64,000 nt of DNA from Corynebacterium kroppenstedtii DSM 44385 (GCF_000023145.1 NC_012704.1:434001-498000); one strand, 5' to 3'; positions 1 to 7,526 are shown, counted from the stretch's first letter. Notes: generated from the letters alone by a model not told the origin. Made by a program: numbers and translations.

Positions 1-681
1 ATCGTGACAGCCTTTGGCTTCGCGCTGGTAGTCGTGCGAAATCGCTGGTCCGAGCCGCGTCCGGTGTGGGGGCTGCCCATCGTTCCGCCGATGGTGTCTG
101 CAACAACGGGTGCAAGCCAGCTGTCCCATATTTCGACGATGTCACTTCGTATGACCATGCTGATCGTGAGCGTCGGCTGTTTCTTCGTTGCCCTGACCCT
201 TGGAGCCATCATTTTTGTTGTGGCCTATGAACATGCGTGGCGACGCTCACCACTGCCGCTGGCAGCGTCTGCCTCGGCGTGGATTCCCCTCGGTATCGTT
301 GGCCAATCCACGGCTGCAGCTCAAGCTATTGCCCACCAGATCGACGCTGTGATTACTCCGGCGGGGCAGCAGTGGGTTCAAGCGGCGGCCAATCTGTATG
401 GGCAGGTGATCCTTGCTTGTGGAATACCACTGATTGCTTACGCGGCCTTCTGCACGATTCGAGGATTTGCTGGACGCATGCCTTTTAGCCCCTCGTGGTG
501 GGCGCTGACATTCCCCGTGGGGACGTTGTGCCTGGGTAGCCACCTTCTCTCACATGGGACGGGCTGGGAATGGATGAACTGGGTCAGCCTCGGGTTCCTC
601 GTCCTTCTGACTCTCCACTGGCTAACGGCCTCTGCGGGAACCGTCAAGGCTCTCAGCGGAAAGGTGTTCGCGACGGCCTAG
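1..681 (+). CDS. TDT/TehA-SLAC1-type transporter, 3' part (5' end outside window)
   Basis: The reading frame is open from base 1, so the gene starts upstream and only its last 227 codons are visible. Several hydrophobic segments are present (about residues 52-75, 93-105, 132-152, 165-185, 190-212). The segment SPSWWALTFPVGTLCLGSHL resembles the late helices of the tellurite-resistance/dicarboxylate transporter (TDT; TehA, Mae1, SLAC1) family, where an FxPxWWAxTFPxG pattern is typical. Family members move C4-dicarboxylates, sulfite or anions across the plasma membrane. The substrate cannot be read from this fragment. The GTG at 4 is probably not the true start. Family call fairly confident, function not. 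Confidence 0.62.
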   Translation: MVTAFGFALVVVRNRWSEPRPVWGLPIVPPMVSATTGASQLSHISTMSLRMTMLIVSVGCFFVALTLGAIIFVVAYEHAWRRSPLPLAASASAWIPLGIVGQSTAAAQAIAHQIDAVITPAGQQWVQAAANLYGQVILACGIPLIAYAAFCTIRGFAGRMPFSPSWWALTFPVGTLCLGSHLLSHGTGWEWMNWVSLGFLVLLTLHWLTASAGTVKALSGKVFATA

Positions 682-754
682 ATGGCCGAGCACTCGGCAT
701 CGTCGTTGTGCCGCGCTAAGGGTGAACCGCAAAAGCGACCACCCCCCGCAACAC

Positions 755-800
755 AAAAGCGACCACCTCCGCGCGTGTGGCGCGTTAGGTGGTCGCTGCT
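755..800 (-). terminator. Rho-independent terminator of the lysine-rich gene
   Basis: A perfect 11-bp inverted repeat, AGCGACCACCT at 758-768 and AGGTGGTCGCT at 787-797, encloses an 18-nt GC-rich loop. Read on the minus strand the stem is followed by TTTTGTGTTG, a T-rich tail, so it should end transcripts coming from the gene at 870-1337. The left arm AAAAGCGACCACC also occurs a second time at 731-743. On the plus strand there is no T tract. Confidence 0.7.
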
Positions 801-869
801 TGTCGTGCCGTCGAGCCCGGCCTCACTAAGAAGCCAAAGCTCAATACCTCTATGAATTACCCCGACTAA

Positions 870-1337
870 TTATGAGGACTTCTTAGCCGTCGATTTCTTG
901 GCCGTCGACTTTTTCGCGGTGGATTTCCGCGTGCTCTTCTTCGCCGCGGATCCGGACGACTTCTTCGTAGTTTTCTTGGTGCTCTTCTTGGTCGACTTCT
1001 TCGTGCTCTTCTTTGCTGAAGACTTCGTCGACTTCTTGCTGGTCTTCTTCGTGCCCTTGCCGGTGGACTTCTTACCGGTCGATTTCTTGCTGGACTTCTT
1101 GGCTGCTTTCTTCTCCGGTTTCTTGCCGGGGATTTCGGGTTCACCGAGTTCTTTGGCGACTCGACGGTAGATCAGCCCTTTGGGTTCGACGCCCAACATG
1201 CTGGTCAGCGTGGTGTAGTCAAAGAAGTCCTCTGCATATGTAGCGACGATGCGTTGGGCCGCGATAGCTGTTTCTTCTTCGACGGCGTGCAGTGATTCTG
1301 CGTTGGTTGCCCGTTTATCAGTGACCTTGGGGGGCAC
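870..1337 (-). CDS. Lysine/serine-rich histone H1-like protein
   Basis: The protein has 155 residues. The first ~70 form an ordinary, probably helical domain; the rest is almost only K, S, T and A in repeats of the KKST/AKKS type, like histone H1 and bacterial Hc1/HupB tails that bind DNA through charge. A nucleoid or RNA-binding role is inferred. Start: GTG at 1337 has AGGAGG 4 nt upstream; the upstream GTG at 1454 would overlap thrE and lacks support. The AGGAGG occurs twice because of a 13-bp tandem duplication (1338-1363). The gene lies 101 bp downstream of thrE on the same strand and is followed by a clear terminator. The tail is encoded by imperfect tandem DNA repeats. No specific family recognised. 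Confidence 0.72.
   Translation of the reverse strand: MPPKVTDKRATNAESLHAVEEETAIAAQRIVATYAEDFFDYTTLTSMLGVEPKGLIYRRVAKELGEPEIPGKKPEKKAAKKSSKKSTGKKSTGKGTKKTSKKSTKSSAKKSTKKSTKKSTKKTTKKSSGSAAKKSTRKSTAKKSTAKKSTAKKSS
876..1110 (-). repeat. Degenerate tandem repeat coding the K/S/T tail
   Basis: Short units of the form gacttctt(c/g)g and (c/g)ctcttctt recur along this stretch and code for the KKST-like repeats of the overlapping gene. Copy number may vary between strains by slippage; this is inferred, not seen. Confidence 0.5.
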
Positions 1338-1363
1338 AAATCCTCCTGGAAAATCCTCCTGGG
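1338..1363 (-). repeat. 13-bp tandem duplication carrying two Shine-Dalgarno sequences
   Basis: AAATCCTCCTGGA at 1338-1350 is followed directly by AAATCCTCCTGGG at 1351-1363. On the minus strand each copy contains AGGAGG; only the one nearest the GTG at 1337 is close enough (4 nt) to drive initiation, the other is 17 nt away and could act as a standby ribosome site. Confidence 0.6.
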
Positions 1364-1438
1364 ATGGATGGTGAACAGAGTAATGGTAGCTCACGCGGTC
1401 GGTTTCGTGGTAGCCGCCACCGTGGGTTTTATCGGTTC

Positions 1439-3076
1439 TTATCGACGACGCCACTGCGAGCGCGCTTTTGTGTTTCGGTAGGAACGGTTGCGCCAGCGAG
1501 CCCGGATGGATCCCGTGTTCGGCGTTCGAGGGGCCCCACGGCCATTGGCGCGTTGGCCGTTTGTTCGTTGGCCATTAGTCCGGGGACCGTTGACGCGCGA
1601 CCCGTTGGTGCGTGCCTTCACCGCGAGCGGCCGTCGGACGATATTGCGGACTCCGCGGTAAGCGGTGGCGATGCGGGGCCGTCGTAGTCTGCGCGCAATC
1701 CATTCACCAAGAACGACGCCCGCCGCCAGACTCGTGGCGATGGCGAAAGCAGTGGCCATCGAGGAGAACCCAATGGACGGCCGGTCGTTAAGCAGGGAGT
1801 ACATGCCGCGGTAGAGAGCGAAACCAGGTAGGAGCGGGGTAATGCCGGAGACCGCGGTGATCAGCGGGGGGATCATGTACCGGCGGGAGAGCAGACCACC
1901 GAACAGTCCGATGAGCGTGGCCGCCATGCCCGAGGCCGCGATGGTTCCGAAGCCGATGGGGATAAGGATCATGTAGTAAATCGCGGCACCGATGAGGGTG
2001 GTCACCGTCGTGATGACCGTGGATCGCAGACGTGCGAAGCACGCGACCGCGAAGAATGCGCCCGCCAGCGCCCCGGACACCGTAATGACGACGTTTTGCA
2101 CGACGTTGGTGGACGCCGAGCCCTCAAATCCGGGGAGAGGAATGCCCAGGCGGGAGGCGATATTGAGCCCGAAGGCAACGCCGGCAATGATGGCGCCCGT
2201 GGAGAGCGCGGCTTCGAAGAATCGTGCAGAGGCCGTGACCGGCGCTCCCGTGATGCCGTCTTGGAGTGCCTGAACCAGGGTGAGCCCGGCCAGCATGGCG
2301 ACGATCCCGGCGCCGATACAGACCGACGGATTGACTTCTATTCCATAGTGTTGGCCCACGTGATAGGCCAGGGCAGCGGGAACGGGGGCGACGAGCCCGC
2401 CGAACACGTTTTGGAAGAACAAGGGCAGCCCGTGCCCGGCCAGCACCGCGGATCCCCACATGATGACGATGGCAGAGAGACAGGAAATGACGGCCTCGGG
2501 TAGGTGTCCACCGATCATGAATGCCACCGATCCGGTGAAGATGCCCCACATGATCAGCACAAAGGTCGAATTGTAAGTCGGCGGCGCCGTGACGATTTCG
2601 TGGAGTTCGTCGGCGGCTTCTGCCCGCGTGAATCCACCGGTGAGGATGCGTCGAACAAGAACGTCGATTTCCTCTAATCGGGCGAAGTCCATGCTGAGTT
2701 TACTGACGACGCGGAACGCCGAGAGTGCACCTTCTGTGGGTCCCATAGTGGTGTACAGCATGAGGGTGTTGAGGGTGATGTCGACGTGGACGTCGTGAAT
2801 ACCGTATGTTTCGGTGATCGCGTGCATGTGGGCTTTGACGTCCCCGTTGCTCATGCCACTGGCTAGGAGGACGTCGCCAATGCGGGCGGCGAGGTCGAGC
2901 ACCGCGTTGATTTCGTCGGCATTGGTGAAGTCGATGGGCTTCAGTGGCGACGGTGCCGGGGCGGCTTTGACGGCGTCGATGGTGGCGACAGGATTGGACC
3001 CGCCGGCGGTGGTGCCGGGGGCGCGGGAGCCAGCGACGCGGCGGAATGCCTGGCTGAATCCTGAGACAAAATCCAT
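1439..3076 (-). CDS. thrE: Threonine/serine exporter ThrE
   Basis: A 545-residue inner-membrane exporter that pumps L-threonine and L-serine out of the cell. From memory of C. glutamicum ThrE, several blocks match closely: xDAxKAAPxPSPLxPID near the N terminus, LAARIGDxLL, HVDITLNT, the stretch around LTLVQALQDGITGAPVTASA, and SLAAGVVLGEWIARRLRRP near the end. The N-terminal ~165 residues are the soluble amphipathic part, followed by about ten membrane helices. Start: ATG at 3076 is chosen because it puts the conserved block about 33 residues in; the frame stays open to 3277. Odd: the C terminus carries a run of TNG-x-R repeats (about residues 480-505) that I do not recall from the C. glutamicum protein. 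Confidence 0.93.
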   Translation of the reverse strand: MDFVSGFSQAFRRVAGSRAPGTTAGGSNPVATIDAVKAAPAPSPLKPIDFTNADEINAVLDLAARIGDVLLASGMSNGDVKAHMHAITETYGIHDVHVDITLNTLMLYTTMGPTEGALSAFRVVSKLSMDFARLEEIDVLVRRILTGGFTRAEAADELHEIVTAPPTYNSTFVLIMWGIFTGSVAFMIGGHLPEAVISCLSAIVIMWGSAVLAGHGLPLFFQNVFGGLVAPVPAALAYHVGQHYGIEVNPSVCIGAGIVAMLAGLTLVQALQDGITGAPVTASARFFEAALSTGAIIAGVAFGLNIASRLGIPLPGFEGSASTNVVQNVVITVSGALAGAFFAVACFARLRSTVITTVTTLIGAAIYYMILIPIGFGTIAASGMAATLIGLFGGLLSRRYMIPPLITAVSGITPLLPGFALYRGMYSLLNDRPSIGFSSMATAFAIATSLAAGVVLGEWIARRLRRPRIATAYRGVRNIVRRPLAVKARTNGSRVNGPRTNGQRTNGQRANGRGAPRTPNTGSIRARWRNRSYRNTKARSQWRRR

Positions 3077-3303
3077 GGGGAGATCGTTGCCTTCGCTGAT
3101 CGGGATCGGTGGGGTGAGGAATGTTTTGTGGTCACAGGCTACGACAGAAACTACGGTGTGGGCGAGTGGGGTAGCGATAGGGGCTGTTTGCGCTGGTGGT
3201 GGTGTATTTGTTTCGTTGTTGGTGCAGTTATGTGTATTATGGCGGGGCTGGTTAACGGGGCCTGGCCGGGTGTTCATGCTTGGCGCGGGTCAGTGTCCAG
3301 TGT

Positions 3304-3376
3304 GCTGGAGTGGCGCAATCGGTAGCGCAACGGTCTTGTAAACCGTAGGTTGTGGGTTCAAGTCCCATCTCCAGCT
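3304..3376 (+). tRNA. tRNA-Thr, anticodon TGT
   Basis: The sequence folds as a cloverleaf: acceptor GCTGGAG (3304-3310) pairs with CTCCAGC (3369-3375), the anticodon stem ACGGT/ACCGT holds the loop CTTGTAA with anticodon TGT, and the T arm is GTGGG-TTCAAGT-CCCAT. T3376 is the discriminator and CCA is not encoded. A TATTAT hexamer at 3235-3240 may be its -10 box. It lies beside the divergently transcribed threonine exporter gene and borders the AT-rich insertion to its right. Confidence 0.95.
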
Positions 3377-3436
3377 CAAAATAGCAGGTCGGGGGTTGAG
3401 GGGCAGTTGCCTTTGAGGCGAGTTTTAGGCCGAAAG

Positions 3437-3455
3437 TGTCCAAAAAATGTCCAAA
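3437..3455 (+). repeat. Paired TGTCCAAA direct repeats behind tRNA-Thr, possible integration-site remnant
   Basis: TGTCCAAA occurs at 3437-3444 and 3448-3455, 11 bp apart, about 60 bp past the tRNA 3' end. Such closely phased repeats next to a tRNA recall arm-type or excisionase sites of integrases. No integrase gene and no second copy of the tRNA 3' end were seen nearby, so the element's limits are unknown. Confidence 0.3.
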
Positions 3456-3698
3456 TAATAGGTCACCTGCACCGTGTCATGGTGGCCTTTGTAAGCGTCG
3501 TTATAAGCTAGCTCGCCGAAAAGGTTTGAAGTACAGCGCCAATTGCGCTGTGGGGTGTGGTCTCGTCGCGCACTCCGTAGCCTGCATAGATTTCTTCACC
3601 TCTAATCGAAGGCGCGATGGCTAAGGGAGTTTTGGTGTTTGTTGCCATCTCCGACGTTGGTGCAATTCGGTCTCGGTTCGCCGGGTACTTTGAGCTTG

Positions 3699-3727
3699 TT
3701 GTATTTTCGCGAACCGGCACGTATCCT
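3699..3727 (+). promoter_or_regulatory. Promoter candidate for the small RNA/abi gene
   Basis: TTGTAT (3699-3704), a 17-nt spacer and TATCCT (3722-3727) place a start near 3733-3735. GAACCGG (3711-3717) and CCGGTTC (3742-3748) form an inverted repeat that spans the -10 box and could be an operator. Confidence 0.42.
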
Positions 3728-3732
3728 TAATT

Positions 3733-3790
3733 ACAACATGACCGGTTCCGCTGCCCATTTCGATGGGAGTCCAGGGCCGGTCTTTGTTTT
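3733..3790 (+). ncRNA. Candidate structured RNA upstream of the Abi_2 gene (possible RNA antitoxin)
   Basis: A predicted transcript of about 58 nt folds into one long hairpin: GACCGG (3740-3745) with CCGGTC (3777-3782), inner pairs CTG/CAG, and a top stem CCCAT-TTCG-ATGGG (3754-3767) closed by a TTCG loop. It ends in TTTGTTTT (3783-3790), as in a factor-independent terminator, 17 nt before the TTG start of the Abi gene. Genes of the Abi_2 (PF07751) family are known to be preceded by a conserved RNA, the abiF motif. I cannot verify that this RNA belongs to that family. It could also be a plain attenuator. Confidence 0.45.
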
Positions 3791-3807
3791 AGAAAGGCAC
3801 CAGAGCA

Positions 3808-4728
3808 TTGAGTCCGGCGAAACGCTTCGTGACCTACGATGACCAGGTCAAACTCCTTTGTGCGCGGGGGATGCACATTGAGAATCAGGATCGCGCCAAG
3901 GATATTTTGGCGTGGCTGAGCTATTACCGCCTGTCGGGGTATTGGTATCCGATGCGTCACTTCGACTATGGAACTCGGAGAAGGTTCGATAGTTTCATCG
4001 AGGGTGCGTCCTTTGATTTAGTGGTTGAGCTTTATAAATTTGACGAACGACTTAGACACGATGTTTTTATGGAGTTAGATCGTGTTGAGATGGCCATTCG
4101 AACAATGCTCGGATATGAATTAGGCCGTGTTCATCCATTGGTCTATCTTGACGCAAAAAGCTTAGGTGCTCGGGCGCAACAGCGACGCGGAAAAGGCAAT
4201 CGTAGGGTACACGACGTCTGGCTAGAAAAATACGAAGGGGCCTTGGACAATTCCAAGGAGGTTTTCGTTACTCACCACAAAAAGAAATACGGTGGTGAGT
4301 TGCCGGTATGGGCAGCAGTGGAGATTATGGACTGGGGTATGTTGTCTTATTTATTCGGCATGTCGCCGAATATCGTGCGGAACCGTATTGCTGAGCGATG
4401 TGCGTTGACTGCTCCCCAATTGGAATCTTGGCTCAAATCGTTGAATATTGTTCGTAACTACGCCGCCCATCATGCTCGGATGTTTAATCGTGTTTATGAC
4501 ATTAAGCCCAAGCTCGGTGATGATCAACGGCTGAACTCAGTAGCCGGGAAAATGAATCGTACATTTGGTCAGCTGTCCTTAATTCAGTACTTGCACCACC
4601 AGCTTCATTTATCGCCGGCAAAGCGTTTGCCAGCCTTAATGAATACTTACCCACATAATCCTATAGTGCCACTGGAGCGGACAGGAGCCCCTCGTAACTG
4701 GTCAGACCATCCGCTCTGGGAATGTTAG
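3808..4728 (+). CDS. Abi_2 family (AbiF/AbiD-like) abortive-infection HEPN protein
   Basis: A 306-residue cytoplasmic protein. SYYRLSGYWYPMR (residues 38-50) is the family hallmark of Abi_2 proteins, which abort phage infection. RNYAAH (R216-x4-H221) fits the Rx4-6H active site of HEPN ribonucleases, so RNA cleavage is the likely activity. Start: TTG at 3808, with AGAAAGG 10 nt upstream; no better start fits. The gene is clearly AT-richer than its neighbours and sits behind tRNA-Thr, both signs of horizontal transfer. A terminator-like RNA directly precedes it, an arrangement like that of RNA-protein toxin-antitoxin loci, where limited read-through supplies the toxin. No adjacent antitoxin protein is seen. 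Family call confident; toxin role inferred. Confidence 0.85.
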   Translation: MSPAKRFVTYDDQVKLLCARGMHIENQDRAKDILAWLSYYRLSGYWYPMRHFDYGTRRRFDSFIEGASFDLVVELYKFDERLRHDVFMELDRVEMAIRTMLGYELGRVHPLVYLDAKSLGARAQQRRGKGNRRVHDVWLEKYEGALDNSKEVFVTHHKKKYGGELPVWAAVEIMDWGMLSYLFGMSPNIVRNRIAERCALTAPQLESWLKSLNIVRNYAAHHARMFNRVYDIKPKLGDDQRLNSVAGKMNRTFGQLSLIQYLHHQLHLSPAKRLPALMNTYPHNPIVPLERTGAPRNWSDHPLWEC

Positions 4729-4814
4729 TTTAGAGATAGTTAATGTCTTTAGAGCTGCGTCATTAAAATTAGATCGTGATAGACAACCTCAAACGTTTTA
4801 TATGATTAACTTTA

Positions 4815-4829
4815 CTCCGGTTTTCGGAG
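4815..4829. terminator. Small hairpin between convergent abi and haemolysin-III genes
   Basis: CTCCG-GTTTT-CGGAG forms a 5-bp stem between the two convergent genes. Flanking bases are AT-rich but no clean T run follows. The surrounding 187 bases hold nothing else I recognise. Confidence 0.3.
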
Positions 4830-4915
4830 CTTAAGTCGCGAGAAAGTGTTCGCACTACCTCGAGTCGATTAATCGGCCATAACTGCAAAATTACTAAGCG
4901 CTTTCTTCGACATTC

Positions 4916-5626
4916 TTAACCCACTGCTAATAACCAGATAGCAATGTGATGCAACGCGGCCGCGATGATGGTGCTGGCGTGGAATACTTCGTGGAAGCCG
5001 AACCAACGCTCGGACGGGTTGGGGCGCTGGATCCCGTACACAACGGCTCCGAGTGAGTAGATAACCCCGCCGACGATAATCAAAACCAACGCGGCTACGG
5101 GAACAAGCGACACCAGCGCAGTGGCTTTGACCACCACCAGCCACCCCAAAACAAGATAAATAACGACATCAACCCAGCGGGGATGGTTGGGCCACAGAAG
5201 GTTGATCGCGACGGCCCCACCTGCAGCGATCCACGCCGTAGGGAGGATCCACAATCCGTCGCTCATCGAGTTGAAGGCGTACACCGCGACGGGTGCATAG
5301 GTGCCGGCAATAAAAATAGCGATCATGGAGTGGTCGGCGCGTCTCCATATATCGACGGCACGCTTCGTATGCCACGGTACTCGATGATAGAGAGCCGACA
5401 CTGCGAGCATTCCAAGGAGACACACGCAGTAAAGAACGATTGCAGCGATGAACGTCGCACTGTTATGCAGCGCAGCAGTCGTGGCCACGAGCGCAGTACA
5501 GGTTCCTGCGAAATAAATGGCGGCGATTTCGTGCAAGCGGCCACGGAAAATCGGTCTGGGCCCGCGATCGTACGGGACGGTGGCGCGTGCATCATGTCGT
5601 GGCGAGTTCGCCGAAACAGGAGTCAT
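4916..5626 (-). CDS. Haemolysin III / PAQR family membrane protein
   Basis: A 236-residue protein with seven hydrophobic segments. SALYHR, ADHSMIAIFIAGTYAP and HEVFHASTIIAAALHH carry the conserved Ser/His/Asp/His set of the PAQR (YqfA/TrhA, haemolysin III) family, thought to bind zinc in the membrane and act as lipid hydrolases or in membrane homeostasis. Start: ATG at 5626, 7 nt after a TACACT hexamer, fits a leaderless transcript. The open frame reaching to 5923 would run into the neighbouring ABC gene and is not used. It is divergent from that ABC exporter. Haemolytic activity should not be assumed from the family name. Confidence 0.85.
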   Translation of the reverse strand: MTPVSANSPRHDARATVPYDRGPRPIFRGRLHEIAAIYFAGTCTALVATTAALHNSATFIAAIVLYCVCLLGMLAVSALYHRVPWHTKRAVDIWRRADHSMIAIFIAGTYAPVAVYAFNSMSDGLWILPTAWIAAGGAVAINLLWPNHPRWVDVVIYLVLGWLVVVKATALVSLVPVAALVLIIVGGVIYSLGAVVYGIQRPNPSERWFGFHEVFHASTIIAAALHHIAIWLLAVG

Positions 5627-5633
5627 AGAGGAG

Positions 5634-5639
5634 AGTGTA
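5634..5639 (-). promoter_or_regulatory. -10 box TACACT, leaderless start of haemolysin-III gene
   Basis: Seven bases separate it from ATG 5626 and no ribosome-binding site lies between. Confidence 0.5.
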
Positions 5640-5735
5640 TGTATTTGTGGGCGCCCATGCGTGCGACTGGATGGGAAATTAGTTGGCCTTGTCCGTCCGT
5701 TCCAACCAGGCTTGTTTTCTGGCATGATGTGAGCC

Positions 5736-6734
5736 ATGCCTAATAGCCCTGGTAAGCCGATGATTGAAGCGCATGACCTGACCCAAACTTTTCGTGGCCG
5801 AGGTCGTGATAAGAAACCGGTAAAAGCCGTCGATGGTGTGAGTCTGCATGTTAATCCCGGCGAAATCATTGGCTTCCTAGGGCCTAACGGTGCTGGTAAG
5901 ACCACGACACTTCGCATGCTCACGACGTTGTTGAAGCCGACGAGTGGTTCTGCCCGTGTTGCAGGCTTCGATGTGGCTACCCAGCCCGTGGAGGTCCGTC
6001 GCCATATCGGTTATGTCAGCCAGGTGGGGTCGGCCGGTTCCAACGCGCACGCAGGTGAGGAACTGATGGATCACGGCATGCTGTATGGCCTACGTAAAAA
6101 AGATGCTCAGCGTCGTGCACATGAGTTATTTGAACAATTTAGTTTAGAAGGTTTGTGGGACAGAGAACCCAAGAATATGTCGGGCGGTCAGCGCCGCCGT
6201 CTTGATATCGCGATGGGACTGATCCATAGCCCCGGCCTCGTTTTCCTTGATGAACCGACGACCGGCCTAGATCCACAAGCCCGGAGCAATCTTTGGGATC
6301 ACATTCGTAGCCTCCGTGAAGACCAAGGTACAACGATTTTCTTAACAACCCATTATTTGGATGAGGCAGATGCTTTAGCGGATCGGATCATTGTTATCGA
6401 TCATGGGCGAATTATCGCATCAGATACGGCAGAGAATTTAAAGAGCTCGGTGTCTGGGGATCATGTTTCTCTCCGTCTTGACGATGCCACGCGGCAGGCT
6501 GATGCCGCGGAGATCATCACCCGCGTGATGTCAGGAGCAGATGCGTCGACAACCCCTGATCCGAAGCTCAGTGGCGACCTGATAGAGGCAGACGTCTATA
6601 ACTCCGGCCATGTGCTACCGGATCTGATTAGGGCATTAGACGAGAAGTCGATCGGTATCGCTGATCTCAATGTCCGGCGCCCTACCCTGGATGACGTCTT
6701 TTTATCACTAACCGGTCGATCGCTGCGAGATTAA
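5736..6734 (+). CDS. ABC transporter ATP-binding protein, DrrA type
   Basis: A 332-residue ATPase that energises the permease encoded next to it. Walker A GPNGAGKTT (49-57), signature MSGGQRRR and Walker B LVFLDEPTTGLD are intact, followed by the switch histidine TTHYLDEADAL and a C-terminal extension ending in TLDDVFLSLTGR, typical of the daunorubicin-resistance DrrA group. Such exporters move drugs or lipids. The second gene follows after 27 bp, so the two form an operon. The substrate is unknown. Start ATG 5736 is the first in frame; CATGAT at 5723-5728 could be a weak -10 box. Confidence 0.9.
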   Translation: MPNSPGKPMIEAHDLTQTFRGRGRDKKPVKAVDGVSLHVNPGEIIGFLGPNGAGKTTTLRMLTTLLKPTSGSARVAGFDVATQPVEVRRHIGYVSQVGSAGSNAHAGEELMDHGMLYGLRKKDAQRRAHELFEQFSLEGLWDREPKNMSGGQRRRLDIAMGLIHSPGLVFLDEPTTGLDPQARSNLWDHIRSLREDQGTTIFLTTHYLDEADALADRIIVIDHGRIIASDTAENLKSSVSGDHVSLRLDDATRQADAAEIITRVMSGADASTTPDPKLSGDLIEADVYNSGHVLPDLIRALDEKSIGIADLNVRRPTLDDVFLSLTGRSLRD

Positions 6735-6761
6735 TTCTCCACAATCTTTTGAGGATATTTC

Positions 6762-7526
6762 ATGGGTATATCTAATTTCTTCCGTGAGAGTTTCATTATC
6801 TGCCGCAGACAATTGCGCATGAATTTACGTAACCCCGCCTGGATCATTATCGGCTTATTGCAGCCAGTGATGTATTTGGTGTTGTTCGGCCCCCTACTTA
6901 AGCCCTTGACAGCACAATTCGGTGCGACGAACGCCTACACGTTCTTTGTCCCCGGTTTGTTGGTCCAGCTGACTGTTTTCGGGGCGATGTTCGTCGGTTT
7001 CGGCGTTATCGCCGAGTGGCGTGACGGAGTGATCGAAGCTGAGCGCGTTACCCCAGCTAGTAGGACTGCGCTGTTATGTGGGCGCCTCATGCGCGATGTG
7101 ACGCAACTGGGCGTTCAGTCCACCATCCTCATCGCGTTGGGTTATGCGATGGGAATGAAAGCACCCATCGCTGGTGTGATCTTAGGCATGATCATCACGC
7201 TCTTTGCCGGCGCAGCGTCGGCAGCGGCATCGAATGCACTGGCTTTGACCAGTAAAGACGAAGACGTCATGGGTCCCCTAACCAATATGCTTATCATGCC
7301 TATTCTGTTGTTATCCGGAATTATTTTACCGATGTCACTTGCTCCCGCGTGGCTCGAACGGCTATCGGACTTCATGCCCACTCGATATATTGTCGACGCT
7401 GTTCGCGCGATCTTCGCGGAAAACCCTGATGCTGCCACAGTGACTTGGGGGATTCTGTGGTCTCTTGTCATTTTCTTTGCTGGTATCTGGTGGGGGACTT
7501 GTACATTCCGTAAGGAAAATTCATAG
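6762..7526 (+). CDS. ABC-2 type permease, DrrB type
   Basis: A 254-residue membrane protein with six hydrophobic helices and the ABC-2 family layout: ARNPAWI-like start (NLRNPAWIIIGLLQP), GVIxEWRDGVIEAERVTPASR in the cytoplasmic loop, and SDFMPTRYIVDAVRAIF before the last helix. It forms the membrane channel of the exporter whose ATPase is encoded 27 bp upstream. A GAGGAT ribosome-binding site lies 7-8 nt before ATG 6762. DrrAB pairs export amphipathic drugs or lipids; no neighbouring biosynthetic genes hint at the substrate here. Confidence 0.88.
   Translation: MGISNFFRESFIICRRQLRMNLRNPAWIIIGLLQPVMYLVLFGPLLKPLTAQFGATNAYTFFVPGLLVQLTVFGAMFVGFGVIAEWRDGVIEAERVTPASRTALLCGRLMRDVTQLGVQSTILIALGYAMGMKAPIAGVILGMIITLFAGAASAAASNALALTSKDEDVMGPLTNMLIMPILLLSGIILPMSLAPAWLERLSDFMPTRYIVDAVRAIFAENPDAATVTWGILWSLVIFFAGIWWGTCTFRKENS

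Larger units (their letters stand above)
3377..3732. other. Non-coding stretch between tRNA-Thr and the Abi locus
   Basis: No convincing gene. Reading frames here are short and without recognisable products. Visible structures are a hairpin CAGCGC-CAATT-GCGCTG at 3534-3550 and an 8-bp inverted repeat CGGTTCGC (3674-3681)/GCGAACCG (3709-3716) just upstream of the candidate promoter of the small RNA. The base composition is closer to the Abi gene than to thrE, so it probably came with the insertion. Confidence 0.5.

Noticed and set aside
731..797. Repeated AAAAGCGACCACC as a start of a CRISPR-like array
   Set aside because: Only two copies 24 bp apart; the second is the arm of a terminator. 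No CRISPR array or cas gene is present in the window.
3252..3443. Minus-strand frame reading LEMGLEPTTYGLQDRC across the tRNA
   Set aside because: It is the antisense translation of tRNA-Thr, a well-known spurious protein in databases; the region is a tRNA gene.
3436..3624. Short plus-strand frame behind the tRNA (62 codons)
   Set aside because: No family features and no ribosome site; composition unlike a gene. Treated as non-coding.
5183..5743. 186-codon plus-strand frame
   Set aside because: Antisense to the haemolysin-III gene, which has full family motifs.
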